Part shown: positions 1-11,491 of the stretch, piece after piece | Layout: every line of letters starts with the position of its first letter | Position numbering within the stretch: position 1 is the first letter of the stretch | Source: Agroathelia rolfsii | Lineage: Eukaryota; Basidiomycota; Agaricomycetes; Amylocorticiales; Amylocorticiaceae | DNA length: 64,000 nt | Direction: 5' to 3' | Assembly (NCBI GenBank): GCA_018343915.1 | Contig: JABRWF010000004.1 | Span: 682,001 to 746,000 of the forward strand | Program-made: the position numbers and the translations under genes | The notes under the pieces: model-generated | What the model was told of the DNA's origin: nothing | Seen by the model: only the letters and a program-made list of their open reading frames with translations | Database searches by the model: none

Positions 1-3000
1 CGAGGGGATAGATGGGCCCCAATTGGATACCTGCGTAGATCTCATCAAAATTACACTTAATAATCGTCCTTTGTTGCTAGCGACATTACCTGCCACGCTC
101 AACGTCCTGACCGATATTCTCACCGTTGCTTATGTACTCCCTCCCCGTTACTCGTGCACTGGTGAAGATGTACCGGCTTTCGGTAAGGCCCGTGAAGCCT
201 GGAATATCTGGCTACAATCTGCCCCCAGAGAATCTGTTGCCCAAGTTCGGGACCAATTCTTGGAACGGCTTAAGTACTTGCTAAAGAATACGTCCGCGAA
301 AGCTAGGTCTGTGTTTTCCCTAAATTTCACATCCTATTTCTCATCAGCTATACAGCCCCAAAGCTATTCTTATCGCGGCTACATCGCAAATACCGAGCAT
401 CAAATTAAACATCTTGACAGATCTTTTTCCCAGTCAAAGCGATCTTGATAAATTGCTTGATCGCATGCCCTTAGGCCAAATAGATCCAACACTGGCCGTC
501 ACAGAACATCTTATTCTGCCCAAAACAGGACACATCGATGACATCACAGCATCTAATAACTTCGACCAGTTGGGTTTATCATCCTACGCACGCGTGACGG
601 TCGCTCTCTTGCACTTTATGCTGGCACACCGGCAAGTAGCGCGTCAGAACTTTTGGATACTGCGGCATATACATACCATCCAAATAGTTGTGGACGATTG
701 CAAGAAAGTGGGGTTCAAAAACAACGCCTTCCTTCGTGATACCTTTGACGGTTATATGGACGAGATCCTCTCCAATGCTCGGCAGCTTGCTGCCTATCTA
801 TGGTCGTCCTCAACTGATGATGGATGGTCTACAAATATCGTAAAGGCGATCGATGACGAGGCTGTGCGTATAAAGCTAGGAGATTCGAGAAAGTTCGTCG
901 TCGACCTCGTTAGGCATCTCAGAGAACATGACACCGCTCAAGGGGCGAGGGCTCTTCATCTCGTGCTTCAGCATGCTATACAGGGATGCTCTAGAGAAGA
1001 AGCAGATGCCTGGGTCGATTTTGCTCGAAAGATCGAGAAAAAGGGTGATTACAGTTTTACTACATGGCAGATGGATAACTTACCGAACCCGGATGACAGC
1101 CCCTTGCACGTGTATAGCGATCCTAACATCTATCAGCTCCTTTTCTCCTCGATCTGTACGCCTAGACAGGTATCGCAACGAATTAGCCGCTAATATCTTT
1201 GGAGTCTCGCCTTCCAAAGCGAACACAGAAGGACTCGATACCGTCCTCCGGCTTGCTGCTACGGCGCCACATCCAGACTCCGACGTGGTTTTCTTGCCCC
1301 AACCTAGGGTTGTCAATGTTATGCGAGCATTTGAAAATTGGATTGCATCGGACGAAGATATTGACGAAGAATTGGAGTGTGCTATGACCCTCATATTCTA
1401 TCATTTTGCTCCTATCCTGCAGGGGCTGCAAGGAAAACACTGGGATTTAATATTTGATGTTATTGAGAACAATCTCGAGGTGTGTCTAGATGCTATGCTC
1501 AACGATCAGAATGATAAATTAAAGCGCTTATGTAGACTTGTTCTTTCCACGATGACGAAACAATAGTCTTAATGGCCAGAACGCTACGGCTAGTCGCTCT
1601 GCTCCAGGACCTCGTCACTACGAACAAACAACTTCGAGCAGAGTGGCAAGAAAGACAGAATACGATCGTACTATCTGTAAAAAGATTGCTTGAAGAGAAA
1701 TCTTGTCAGTATGCTCCTCTTTGACTGCTTTCCTTCCGTCACTTCTAAATCATATCATACAGCGGCAGAGTTTTCCTTGCCTCGGTCTACATGCAGAGAA
1801 CTTGTTTTGGACGTATTGCAAGACCTTCCAACGAATTTTATGAACGAGCATACCTTGTCAAATGTAAGCTTCTAGTCATAAACCTACTGTTGTGTTATCG
1901 TTATCTTATTTATCCTAATTGCTGCTCAACTGATTAGATGTGTCACCTCTTGACTGATCCCGCGCCCGAGGTTCAGATTATGGCCTACAAGGTACTTCAT
2001 GAGGCAGCAAAGAAACGCACGGAACACTTTGTCGTTGAAGCTGCGGTCGACTCGGATGAATCCTTGAAAGCTCAGTTGCCCGATAAGCTCATAGAGATTA
2101 TGCAGTTGCCAACAAATCATGACAGTGTATGTATACAGTAGCCTTGTTGATGATGCGTATCTGATTTGTATTATAGGATACTTTGGGCTATCTCTTAGCT
2201 TGGATGCTAGCTTTCGATTCGTTCTCCAATGCAGTAAGTGTCACTTGGAATGATTTTTCCACACTAAAAATGCTTATATCATAATGTAGTCTGTGCGAGT
2301 CCGTATGAGCTACATAGAACATTTGAGAACTCTGGATATTGTATCTGAAACTTTCATCCCAAATGTCCTTGGTATCCTGGGTCTATATAGTGGTCTACCA
2401 AAAGCTTTCAAACTCGACATCTGGGCTGTTGATTATTTTCATTTAGAAGGTTGGCTGTGTGACATTGTCGTCGACTTCACCCTTTTATTCATTAATATTT
2501 TGTAGCCTACGTGACCGGAACGCCATTCGCTGTGGAAGTATTAACAGCACACCTATACTACAGGGCCTTACTGACCGTTCCCTCACTGATCCGCGCTTGG
2601 ATGCTCGACTGCAAAGATAGAGGGCTGTCGCTGGCTATTGGCACTTACACGTCCAATTACTTCTCACCTGTCATCATCCGGACGGAACTTGCTAGTGTTA
2701 AAAGTCCCGAGGCTATTGCTGAGCTAGCAGACGACGCACTTACGATCAAAGTCAACACATTGAACGAAATCACAGCTTCGTATCTGGTTGATGAGCATCA
2801 GCTTGAGATTGCGCTGAAGATGCCGCCAGATTGGCCTTTGCATATGATCGATGTAGTCGATGTGAAGAAGGTGGGCGTTACTGATAACGTCTGGCGTGCT
2901 TGGCTCTTGGGTGTAAGGAAATGGTCTCAGGTACGTGAATAGACATAAAGAGTCTCTTGATGGATATTGATTTTACTGTTCTTTTTCTAGAACGGACACA

Positions 3001-3325
3001 TTGTTGATGCTCTGAGCTTATTCAAGAAGAACGTGGCAGGACATTTTGAGGGCCAAGTAGAATGCGCTATCTGCTATTCGTGAGTACTTCCTGAGAAAAA
3101 CCGGATTCAATATTCTTATGATCATTCCAATAGTATCATTAGCTTGGTGGACTATTCTCTTCCGCGAAAACCGTGCAAAACATGCAAAAATCGATTCCAT
3201 TCGGCATGTCTATACAAGGTGAGTACTTCCACCATCAATAAATTTGCCTATGCCTAACTTTTTTTTAGTGGTTCAACACTAGCCATACATCTAGTTGTCC
3301 ACTCTGCCGATCCGATATTATATGA
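1..3325 (+). CDS. LTN1: E3 ubiquitin ligase listerin, C-terminal part (5' end outside window)
   Basis: This is the 3' part of the listerin/RKR1 gene, the ligase that ubiquitinates nascent chains stuck on 60S subunits in ribosome quality control. The reading frame is already open at base 1. The product is mostly helical-repeat sequence and ends in a variant RING with spacing C-x2-C-x13-C-x2-C-x4-H-x2-C...C-x2-C (CAIC near 3063, CKTC, HSAC, CPLC near 3300), the usual listerin C-terminus. About ten exons can be joined; clear introns are 307-355, 1480-1535, 1705-1762, ~1866-1937 and several shorter ones down to ~3267. One join does not work: near 1155-1175 the frame shifts by one base with no credible intron (see findings). 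The stop is TGA at 3323-3325. The family call rests on the RING and its terminal position. Confidence 0.9.
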
Positions 3326-3591
3326 GTATCAATCCAATGCCTAGATCAAATCAGTGTATTGTTGTGCTCTCTATTGTATCAACACGAAGTGGAATAACTT
3401 TTTTCTGTGCTTCATGTATTGCTGTGTACAAAAAAATTGGATGAGATCTAGACGTGGTCGAGCGAGCATTGACGTCATGGCTTGAGAGTGTGATCGGAAA
3501 TACCGGACCGTCCGCGTTAATCTGCAGGGAGGTGATGGTTAACAGTACGATGGCAGCCCAATTGCTACGTTCCTGCTTCTCTTAAGCGGTC

Positions 3592-4880
3592 ATGTCAGTC
3601 TCCCCGCCAATCCGTCGATTCTCCTCCACTCTCTCGTCCAGTCAACGCGAGGAAGATCTCATAAATGCTTATGAGGCTGAGGAAGAACGCATCATCAACA
3701 TACTCTCACGGAAACTGGAGCAGGTATGTTTCGGTCGTAATAACTTCAACTGGATCACCATCTAAGGCAATATCATCTACAAATGTAGCTTCGAGAGGAG
3801 AAGATCATCCTCGAAAACACCCTGGAAGCTGAATCAGAATCACATGTTAACAGACTTACCCGGGAGTTAAGCAGGCTACGGCTTGCCCACCAACAACAAC
3901 AAGCGCAGCAACAAAACGGCAACGGAAGCGAACCTGGCACAAGCTCAGGCACGAGCGCTGTCGACCGTAATGTGCCACCGCCCATTGCTATTCCCGATCC
4001 TAGTACAGAAGCTATGCTGGAAGCGATGCGACGAGAAAATGAGCAGCTACGGAATCGGCTCGTCGAAGCAGAGAGGAACTACATTCGTACTTCGAGGCTT
4101 AATGAAATATACCGTGAGGAGTTGATCGAGCACCGTCGTCGAGTGAGTAGACAGCTGGAATCTCCCAAAAAAACTACACATAAAAATCTACTCGACTACT
4201 TGCAGTTAGGGATATCTGTGGACAACCTCATAGGATTGTCATCTACCGATCCATTTTCTCAGCCCACTCACCATCGCTCAACCTCTTCAAGCTCCTCTCC
4301 TACGTTCTCCAACATTACACTTCCATCCAACACGCACCGACCTCAAAACGGAATGCCCATACCTCGCCCTCCATCGCAAATCCATCGACCCATGAATCAC
4401 AGTCTCACATCTTCTGGTGCCGAGACACCTCTTTCGCATTCACCATCCTCTACTGATTCTCCTTTCCCCTTCTCGCCACTTACCCATGCTCCATCTGCCA
4501 GTTTGGCTAGCACACATACAAATATAACTTCTCCCCCATCTTCTGGGCCCTTTTTCAATCTGGCAGCCCCCCAACCTATCCTGCCGGGTCGACAACTAAC
4601 ATACCCATCCGTGCCGCCTCCTTCACTCTCTTCGTCGTTTGGTTCGCCAAATGTAACGTTTCACCTCCCGCACAGGGACGTGTCGTTATCCCCAATAGAA
4701 CCACTGAGCAGACGCAACTCGATGACGACTCCCAACCATCGTCGTGCGAGTGTCGAACGTGGTGCTCGTATCGCCGAGACAGGGACGCTGGTGCCCCGAT
4801 CGCGCAGCCGCGCAGGTAGCCAGAGCGTCACATCTGCCCCACTTAGTATTCATCCCGAAGACGAGCCTGAAGGTTCATAA
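3592..4880 (+). CDS. CCDC6-like (DUF2046-type) coiled-coil protein
   Basis: The start ATG at 3592 opens exon 1 (3592-3723); an intron follows to 3788. Residues ~25-75 form a strong coiled coil (YEAEEERIINILSRKLEQ then LREEKIILENTLEAE), the heptad pattern of the CCDC6/DUF2046 family. A glutamine-rich linker follows, then a second coiled coil (MRRENEQLRNRLVEAERNY) and the block YREELIEHRRR-LGISVDNL. The C-terminal half is Ser/Pro/Thr-rich and probably disordered. A 63-base intron (4143-4205) splits RRR from LGIS; its length is a multiple of three and it has no stop, so retention would add 21 residues in frame. The function in fungi is not established; in animals CCDC6 is a phosphoprotein linked to DNA-damage signalling. 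The next gene on the same strand starts 475 bases downstream. Confidence 0.75.
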
Positions 4881-5355
4881 GCCCCTGGCCATCGTCATGA
4901 TGACAGAGTACCCAGCATTCACAGCAGATGGGGTGTGCACAGGAGACAAAAAGAATTATAAAAAAAGTTGCATAGCAAAACAGAGAAGAGCAGAACACAG
5001 CTTGTACGTATTACTATTGCTGAATTATTCGATGGTCAAAGTGACTCGCACCGACGTACGCCGTCTGAGCGTGATGTACGGGCCGACCTTGCACCTGCCG
5101 CCGCTCGGTCCCGCTATGTTGCGCCGTGATCCTATTGGAAGTTACTAAATTAGGAAGGCCGACGCGCCCGCCGTTGCATTGTTCGCCGAATGTGGAGTCC
5201 GGATCTCCCGCCCCGCCGAGTCAGGCTGCGCGCCGGGGCCGATCATATAAAATACAGGGCGACATATTCCACTCAGCTTGTTCTTACTCATTCATCTCTC
5301 TCTCCCTCTGCCCTTGCCTTGTTTATTTTGCTTGTCATCTGAGCTCTCCAGGCTG
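4881..5355. other. Intergenic, promoter of the HSP20-type gene
   Basis: There is no gene in this stretch. It becomes GC-rich around 5045-5235 and ends with a TATA box and a CT-rich initiator-like stretch (5285-5325), consistent with the promoter and 5' leader of the next gene. Confidence 0.6.
5244..5253 (+). promoter_or_regulatory. TATA box of the HSP20-type gene
   Basis: CATATAAAAT lies about 110 bases before the start codon, directly after a GC-rich stretch and before a pyrimidine-rich leader. It is the clearest core promoter in the left block. Confidence 0.55.
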
Positions 5356-6663
5356 ATGATTCATGTCATGTCGGGTTTTGCATACCACCAATATAACAGC
5401 GATAGCTATGTTTCAAGCCCTACAACACCCAATAATGCATATGCTTGGACTGCGCCTGAAATCCTCACCAATGAGCAACAGCAACAGTATCCTCATCATC
5501 AACCCCAGCAGCCAGCATCCCAGCCTCAGTTCCAACACCAATCGGCACACCAACAACAGATGCAAGATCATCATTCAACACCAGGATCCATTGAGCACTC
5601 CCCATTACAGCCAATGCAAGACCCTGGGAACATACAGTCATATACACCATCCGTCTCACCTGTAGATCACAATAAGACGCAACTGCAGATTATTCATCAC
5701 ACCGAGCCAACTGCTCTCCACCAACAAGCCTGGAACGCAAGGTTAGAATCTCTTTTGAAAAGCTGTGCTTACCAATGAAGCCTGACTGTTCCATTCTTCG
5801 AATGCACAGCAGAAGCAGCACAAGCCCCGTCTCGGTGACTCCTCCCGGTCATGCTGTGGGTCCCCTGCGTACGCCAACCGTCCGTCCATCACCACATCCG
5901 TATAAGCGACGGAACAACGCCGCTGCCAGCTCGAGCCGTGTGCTATCGAAGACAGCAACAACCACAGACAAGGGACGTAGTGTCCGCTTTGCATCGAGCC
6001 CGGGGGGATCTACGACAGCGTCGTCGCCGGGATCGATGTCTGCACCCCCTTTACCTCGAGATATTAAACCTGTACTCGACACAAGGTACGTATGCGCACA
6101 CCGCAGCACGCATATTCCATGTTAGGCTTTTCTGTATGTCGGATGATACTGATAATGCGTTAACAGCCCTCTAGCTAGCGTCGTCGCGCCACCACCCACA
6201 CTATCAAAACAAGCACCAGAGTCCTCGCGAGCAGCACAGATATATTCAATTAGAACAGACTTCAGCTACGATCCAGAGAAGAAGATACTAGAGTTCTGCT
6301 GTGAACTGCCGGGCGTGAAGAGCACAGACGTTAGTGTGACGCTATCGACCTGCGTTTGGAATCGCGTGAGGCAGGTCGTCGTGAGCGGTATCAGTCGCCC
6401 GACATTTATGGTGGCGGAGAGTGTGCATGCGATGAGAGAGCGCAAGTGTGGGCTTTTCAGGCGCGTCTTTGTCGTTCCTCCGCAAACCAAGGTATGTAAC
6501 TACTGTCTTCATGAGCCTGGTATATGAGCACAATTGATTGATGAAGCTAACATAACAGGCTGAAGATATTTCTGTTTCCATGAGCGAGGGTCTCTTGTGC
6601 ATGAAGATAGCCTGTGGAGAGCCAGCAGAGTCTGAGGATCGCCAAGAGATTTCCGTCAGTTAA
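5356..6663 (+). CDS. Small heat-shock / alpha-crystallin-type protein with long disordered N-terminus
   Basis: Four exons can be joined, with introns ~5742-5809, ~6086-6166 and ~6492-6558. The first in-frame ATG is at 5356; a second at 5368 gives MSGFAYHQ and could be the real start. The first ~130 residues are rich in Gln, His, Ser and Pro, followed by a basic Ser-rich linker. The C-terminal ~110 residues read as an HSP20 domain: FSYDPEKKILEFCCELPGVK, then beta strands ending FRRVFVVPPQTKAEDISVSM and GLLCMKI, matching the ELPG-...-F-x-L-P pattern of alpha-crystallin domains. Such proteins are ATP-independent holdases. The long Q-rich leader is unusual for a small HSP, so a specialised role is possible. 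TAA lies at 6661-6663. Confidence 0.75.
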
Positions 6664-7200
6664 GATGCGCGCTTATCTTTCCCGACCAGAGAACAACCAG
6701 GACCAATGAGCGAAAGGACTTCTGGACAAAACAACAAAATCATCTAGATTCGCAAGCTCTACTTTTTTTATATTTCACCTACCCCCAAGCCGCCCCTCTC
6801 TATGCTTTGCTTTGACGTTGGCTTGATTATTCTATGCATACTTTCATTACATCCGACTCATTTGGTGCATAACTTAACGTACCTCTTGCATACACTTCAT
6901 ACTTCATATCCAACACTACCACCACTTTGTAAAATCAGCTGTTACCCTTTTGTTTCAGTTTACTGTACGCCATCCATGCATTGTGCCTTTAATAAATTGT
7001 TTGAGACCCAGAGTGTGGATGTGGATGTGAGAAAGAGAGTGTGTGTTTGTTTGTACCTTGTTTGGACTGAAGGCCGATGGCTTTTGGCCTGCGATGATGG
7101 CACAGAGCCATACAAGTTGCACAACACCGTCAGTGGTCATTACACACTCACCAGTATCGCCATACGCCGCCCCCTTCTCTAGTCGACTGCTGCGACCCAG
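6664..7200. other. Intergenic, no gene seen
   Basis: AT-rich 3' flank of the HSP20-type gene, then the upstream region of the ChAPs gene. A TG-rich stretch lies at 7010-7060. Short open frames here are not supported. Confidence 0.5.
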
Positions 7201-10106
7201 ATGGCAGATGCTGCAGCCGCCTTCAAAGATGTGCCTGAGCTGTTCGAGGTTTGCGTGCTTGCTAGATTCACATTTGCAGTATCCTCATTTGACCACATAT
7301 GATGCATGTTTATATAGGTAGAGCTAGGCGAATCCCTGATTGCACGCACGGATGCTCTACGTGCGTATCTTGAAATAATACCCGTATTCTGTTTCCAGGT
7401 TTTCAGGTTAGATTCGCACATACACAGCAACCTTCCGTGAACTCGGTCCGCCAGACCTCGTGCACATCGTCAAGAGCACCGGACGTAGTGGTCAACGCGA
7501 TGTACGCATCGTCTCTTATAACTTGTCTTTCGAGGGCTGTGCTGGCTTCCTTGCGTACTGATGAGTCGCATAGCTAGGCTCGTATCATTTCATCTCTGGC
7601 ATCGACGCGTCCTCGTCTGCTTCGTTGGCCGCCTACATTAACTCGCTGACGTATGGAATTGAGGATAACTCCGCCTGGTTTAGCAAAAGCACGGCGTGGA
7701 AACTGCGCAGCGGAACATATTGGTATGTTGTATCATCATTGTAATTCTCCCGTATCGTATTGACACGTCCGATCTAAGCTGTTTCAACGCCTTTTCGCGG
7801 CTTGACATACGTGTTGAAGTCAAAATACCAGGTGGCGTGGAAACATATGCAGTAGATCTGCGCGGCGACCGGTATGTCAATTTTTTTTCTCTCCTTAATG
7901 CTCTGTGTTTGATGTCCTTTGCCCTCTCACACAGACATAAAGCAACGCCTGAGATGTGGCAGGAAGCTCATGTCTCTGCGTTGTTGCGCGCTATACTCTA
8001 TTCTGATGATCCAAGCTACCATCTCACAGCGTACCGCAGGCTTAACCCCATATCATCTTCTGATGACGAACTGCGTTTCTTACAAGCTGCCGAGGCTCTT
8101 TTCATGAAAGGTATGACTTGGAGTCTTGATTTTACTGTATCCTCCAATGACGAAAGATCCCTGTAGGCTGGCAAGTCGGCTCAGATGCCGAAATCCAAGT
8201 CGCAACGGTAGTGTCAAATCACCTCACCGCTGGTATACTGAAATACTTTGGCGATTGTGGGAGATATCAACAACCTACAAACCTGTTCGAGAAACTTGCC
8301 GCTCGAGAACCAGAGATCGCTTCTTTGCTCGCAAAAAGCTACATTGGCATGAGTGTGTGACCGCTTGTGACCCCGCCCCCTGCAGTCAAGCGACTAACAA
8401 TGCCCATCCCATTCATAGATGAAGAAGTCAAGGCCGTGCAGATCATGTCCTCTGCTATGAAACAGACGCCGCAGTCGTACACACTCCTTCATGTACAATC
8501 TGACTTCCTTCGTTCCAAAGGCGAAAAGGAGTGGGCCCTCAAACTCGCCCGCCAGGCTGTCAATTGCGCTCCCAGCGAGTTTGTGACGTGGGAAAAGCTG
8601 GCAGAGTTGCTGATCGACTTGGGTCAATACGAGGCAGCGCTGTTGACTCTCAACTCTTGCCCCATGTTCACCTACAACGGTCGCGACGCACACAAGAATA
8701 TTACGCCCGCTCGGGTGCATCTTCCGGCACCGCGCGTGTTTGCTGATGTATTGCCTGAGAAATTACATACAGAGGATGATGAGGTCAGGAATCTTTCTTG
8801 TTTTATAACTGCAATGACTGTCATTTAATCCCTCCTCAGGCTGATCCCGCCTTGGTACGCCTACCTGCGCCTGGTCTACGCGGTACATGGGCGCGCGCCT
8901 ACAGCCTATTGACGCGCCTCGTATCACACATCGGCTGGGACGAGCTGCTGAAGACACGAAGTGCCGTCTTCGTCATGGAAGAAGAATACCGCATGCAAAA
9001 AGCCGCCAATGCCACTTCGGAGTCCGTCCAAACAGCACTTGGCAGTGCCAGTACCAATAATGGCCTACAGAAGAATGGTGCGGACGACAATGCGTCGACC
9101 AAGGCGCTGCATAGCCCTAAACCAGCTCAAGGGCTCGAGCCGGGTGGGATTCCCACAATCCGGATCTCGACGGATTCGGAGGTTGAGCGTGAGCATGCGG
9201 AGGCGTTGAAGCTGCAGCAAGACGCGGAGGCTGCTGCTGCTGCGACTGAGGATGAGGATGAGGATGAGAATGACGTTGCTACGGAAGAAAGCGCCACCTT
9301 GAATGGTGAACATGAGCGCGAGCGCGCCGCAGATAGCTTGGAGAAGCCACGTCAGGCGGCGGCGGGCGAGCCGGAGAAAGAGAACGGCGATGTGCCACCT
9401 CCGTCGCCTAGTGGGAATCAAGAGAACTTTTCGTTCAGCAATAAGCGGTTATGTGAGCGCTGGTTAGATAACTTATTCATGGTTTTGTACGAGGTGCGTA
9501 GTATAGTTTCCCTCATAGGATCGATCCCCTACTGATGTTGTCATCACCCTAAATAATAATCTATTTCTGTTTAAACAGGATCTCCGTGTATGGACAATCT
9601 TCCGCGCCGAAGTAGCGCACTTCAAAAATCAGCAGGTCGCGTACCGCAAGACAAGCCTAGAGTGGGAGATCCTCGGTGACCTTGGCTTACGTTTGCATCA
9701 CAAAGAAGAATCCAAAGAAGCTTTCCAGCGCTGTCTTGATGGCCAGCGGTACGCTATCAAGCCGTGGTTGAAATTGATGGAGATATACGCCGATGAAGGG
9801 GATCTGCAGCGGACGTTGCAGACTGCAATCCGAGTTATTGCGTATCAGAACATGGAATATAATGAAATGACGGTGAGCTTATTGTAACATGCATCGGGTC
9901 CGTTTCATCTGACTTATTACGGCTTCTTTCTCATAAAGTACCCATCCGCGGCGACCAGAAGCATGTATAAACTAGCACGCACGCATGGCTTGCACAAGAT
10001 CTCGTTCACTCTCATGAGCATGGGTCTCCCTCCGGCAATTCAAAAGGTGATGGACAAGCATTTAGACTACCTTCGCGCCTTCAAGGTAGACGGGCATCAC
10101 TTCTAG
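7201..10106 (+). CDS. ChAPs family exomer adaptor (BCH1/BUD7-like)
   Basis: The gene encodes a Chs5-Arf1p-binding protein, the cargo-adaptor subunit of exomer, which sorts proteins such as chitin synthase from the trans-Golgi to the plasma membrane. ATG at 7201 starts MADAAAAFKDVPELFE. Conserved blocks follow in order across many short introns: FRELGPPDLVHIVKSTG, the YHFISGID block, WKLRSGTYWCFNAFSRLDIR, then TPR-like helices (SLLAKSYIGMNEEVKAV, EKEWALKLARQAVNCAPSEF, WEKLAELLIDLGQYEAAL). The PAPRVF and TWARAYSLL blocks come next. An acidic, probably disordered insertion at ~9020-9430 is followed by further TPR helices (EWEILGDLGLRLHHKEE). The protein ends LDYLRAFKVDGHHF with TAG at 10104-10106. 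BCH1 and BUD7 paralogues cannot be told apart by eye. Confidence 0.88.
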
Positions 10107-11491
10107 ATGTGCACAGGTCATGATGGGGGAGGGCAAATTTGCGGCGCTCTTTGTTTGTCTACTACTCTTTGCGCTTCTAGTAATGTGTACACTTGAAGAA
10201 GGCGTGCTCATTTCACATGCATGCGCATGCTTACATTGCAGCCATGCCCCGTCAATCGCTGTTGCTGGTATTTTCCTGTTTCATTTGTTGTTCTAATTTT
10301 TCAGTTCGGATTTATCTATTTATGCAAACATATTACTCTTGTTCATTTCTTTGCTGATGTTTTCTATATACCATTTGCCAATGCACATGTATGCAAAACG
10401 CAAAGGTGGATCGCTCGATAGTACATCCACTCAGTGGTTGTTGTCGATGCCCTTGGAACATGTACTAAATGCGCGAATGATAACAAGAATTGTACACATG
10501 TGAACACAAAATTGATTGAGATGCTCAAATCGTTTAATCGATGGTGTTGTATATTTTATTTATTCTTGAATAGTAGTTCTCTTTCCCCCCTTTTATTATT
10601 ATCGGACTTTGCGTTCTGATCATCAATGATAACACCAAGTATTAGTGTCGCTAGCGTTTCCGCCTTTGTCATACCGATTTTGTTGATATGTATGTCGACT
10701 GGTTCAAGGGGATGCGGGGAAAGGATACAGAAGCGTGTGAACAGGAATGAGGATGAGGGCTAACAGGAAATACGCGGGAGAAATCGCGGGGATGACGTGT
10801 TTGTGTATATGAAGGGGACGTGTTACAATATTGGGAATGATAGATCTGTAGGGGTTGTGCTGGGGGTTGATGATGGTGTGCGGTGATGGTAGTAAGAGAT
10901 GCATGTCGAAGTTGATGGATACACAGAGAAATGCAAGGGGGGTGGGGCGTTTGTAGTCAAAGGTATATTGCCGCCATTGGGAACCCGCACGAATTGCTTG
11001 TTATGGGAAGGGGTGGGGTGGGTGTGGGTGGATAACGATATACAATCAAACAGGGCAGGGACGATGGAGGGGGAGGTAGGGATTAGGTCATACGACTTGG
11101 GGAAATGATGAATTGATGAATGACATGGATGAGGAACGCCAACGCTTGATCCGAGCACGCTCAAGGGGTGTGCTCAATGGTGCTAAGATCTTCCATGGAC
11201 AACATGGATAACGGAGTCCGTTTGAATGAATCAATGATCGCGGGAGTCAAACAAAATGTGGATGCGGAAAGAGGAAGGATGAAAAAGGCTAAATCATGAT
11301 CATGGAAACCAGGTCGTCATCGGGCTACTAGACAGCAAGAGCGGAGACATTCAAAACCGGGGACCGAAGACTAACACCAGCCAACGATGAAGCGATGCTA
11401 TTTTAGACGTGGTATCGGCAAGCTCCATTTGGTTGAATCGAAACCAATCCATGCATGAGAAGACAGTATTCTGGAGTCAGTCGGAGTGGTA
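10107..11491. other. Convergent intergenic region, no gene seen
   Basis: This lies between two genes whose 3' ends face each other. It is T-rich at 10250-10620, then purine-rich (GGGG-runs) at 10710-11110. A 113-codon antisense frame at 10823-11164 follows simply from the purine bias and has no recognisable protein features. Confidence 0.5.

Noticed and set aside
1154..1163. Ten-base micro-intron (GTACGCCTAG) in listerin
   Set aside because: It has GT-AG ends and shifts the frame correctly but is far too short for spliceosomal removal; treated as a frameshift instead.
10823..11164. 113-codon minus-strand frame as a gene
   Set aside because: It mirrors a purine-rich stretch, is Ser/Pro/His-rich without any domain, and lies in a convergent spacer.
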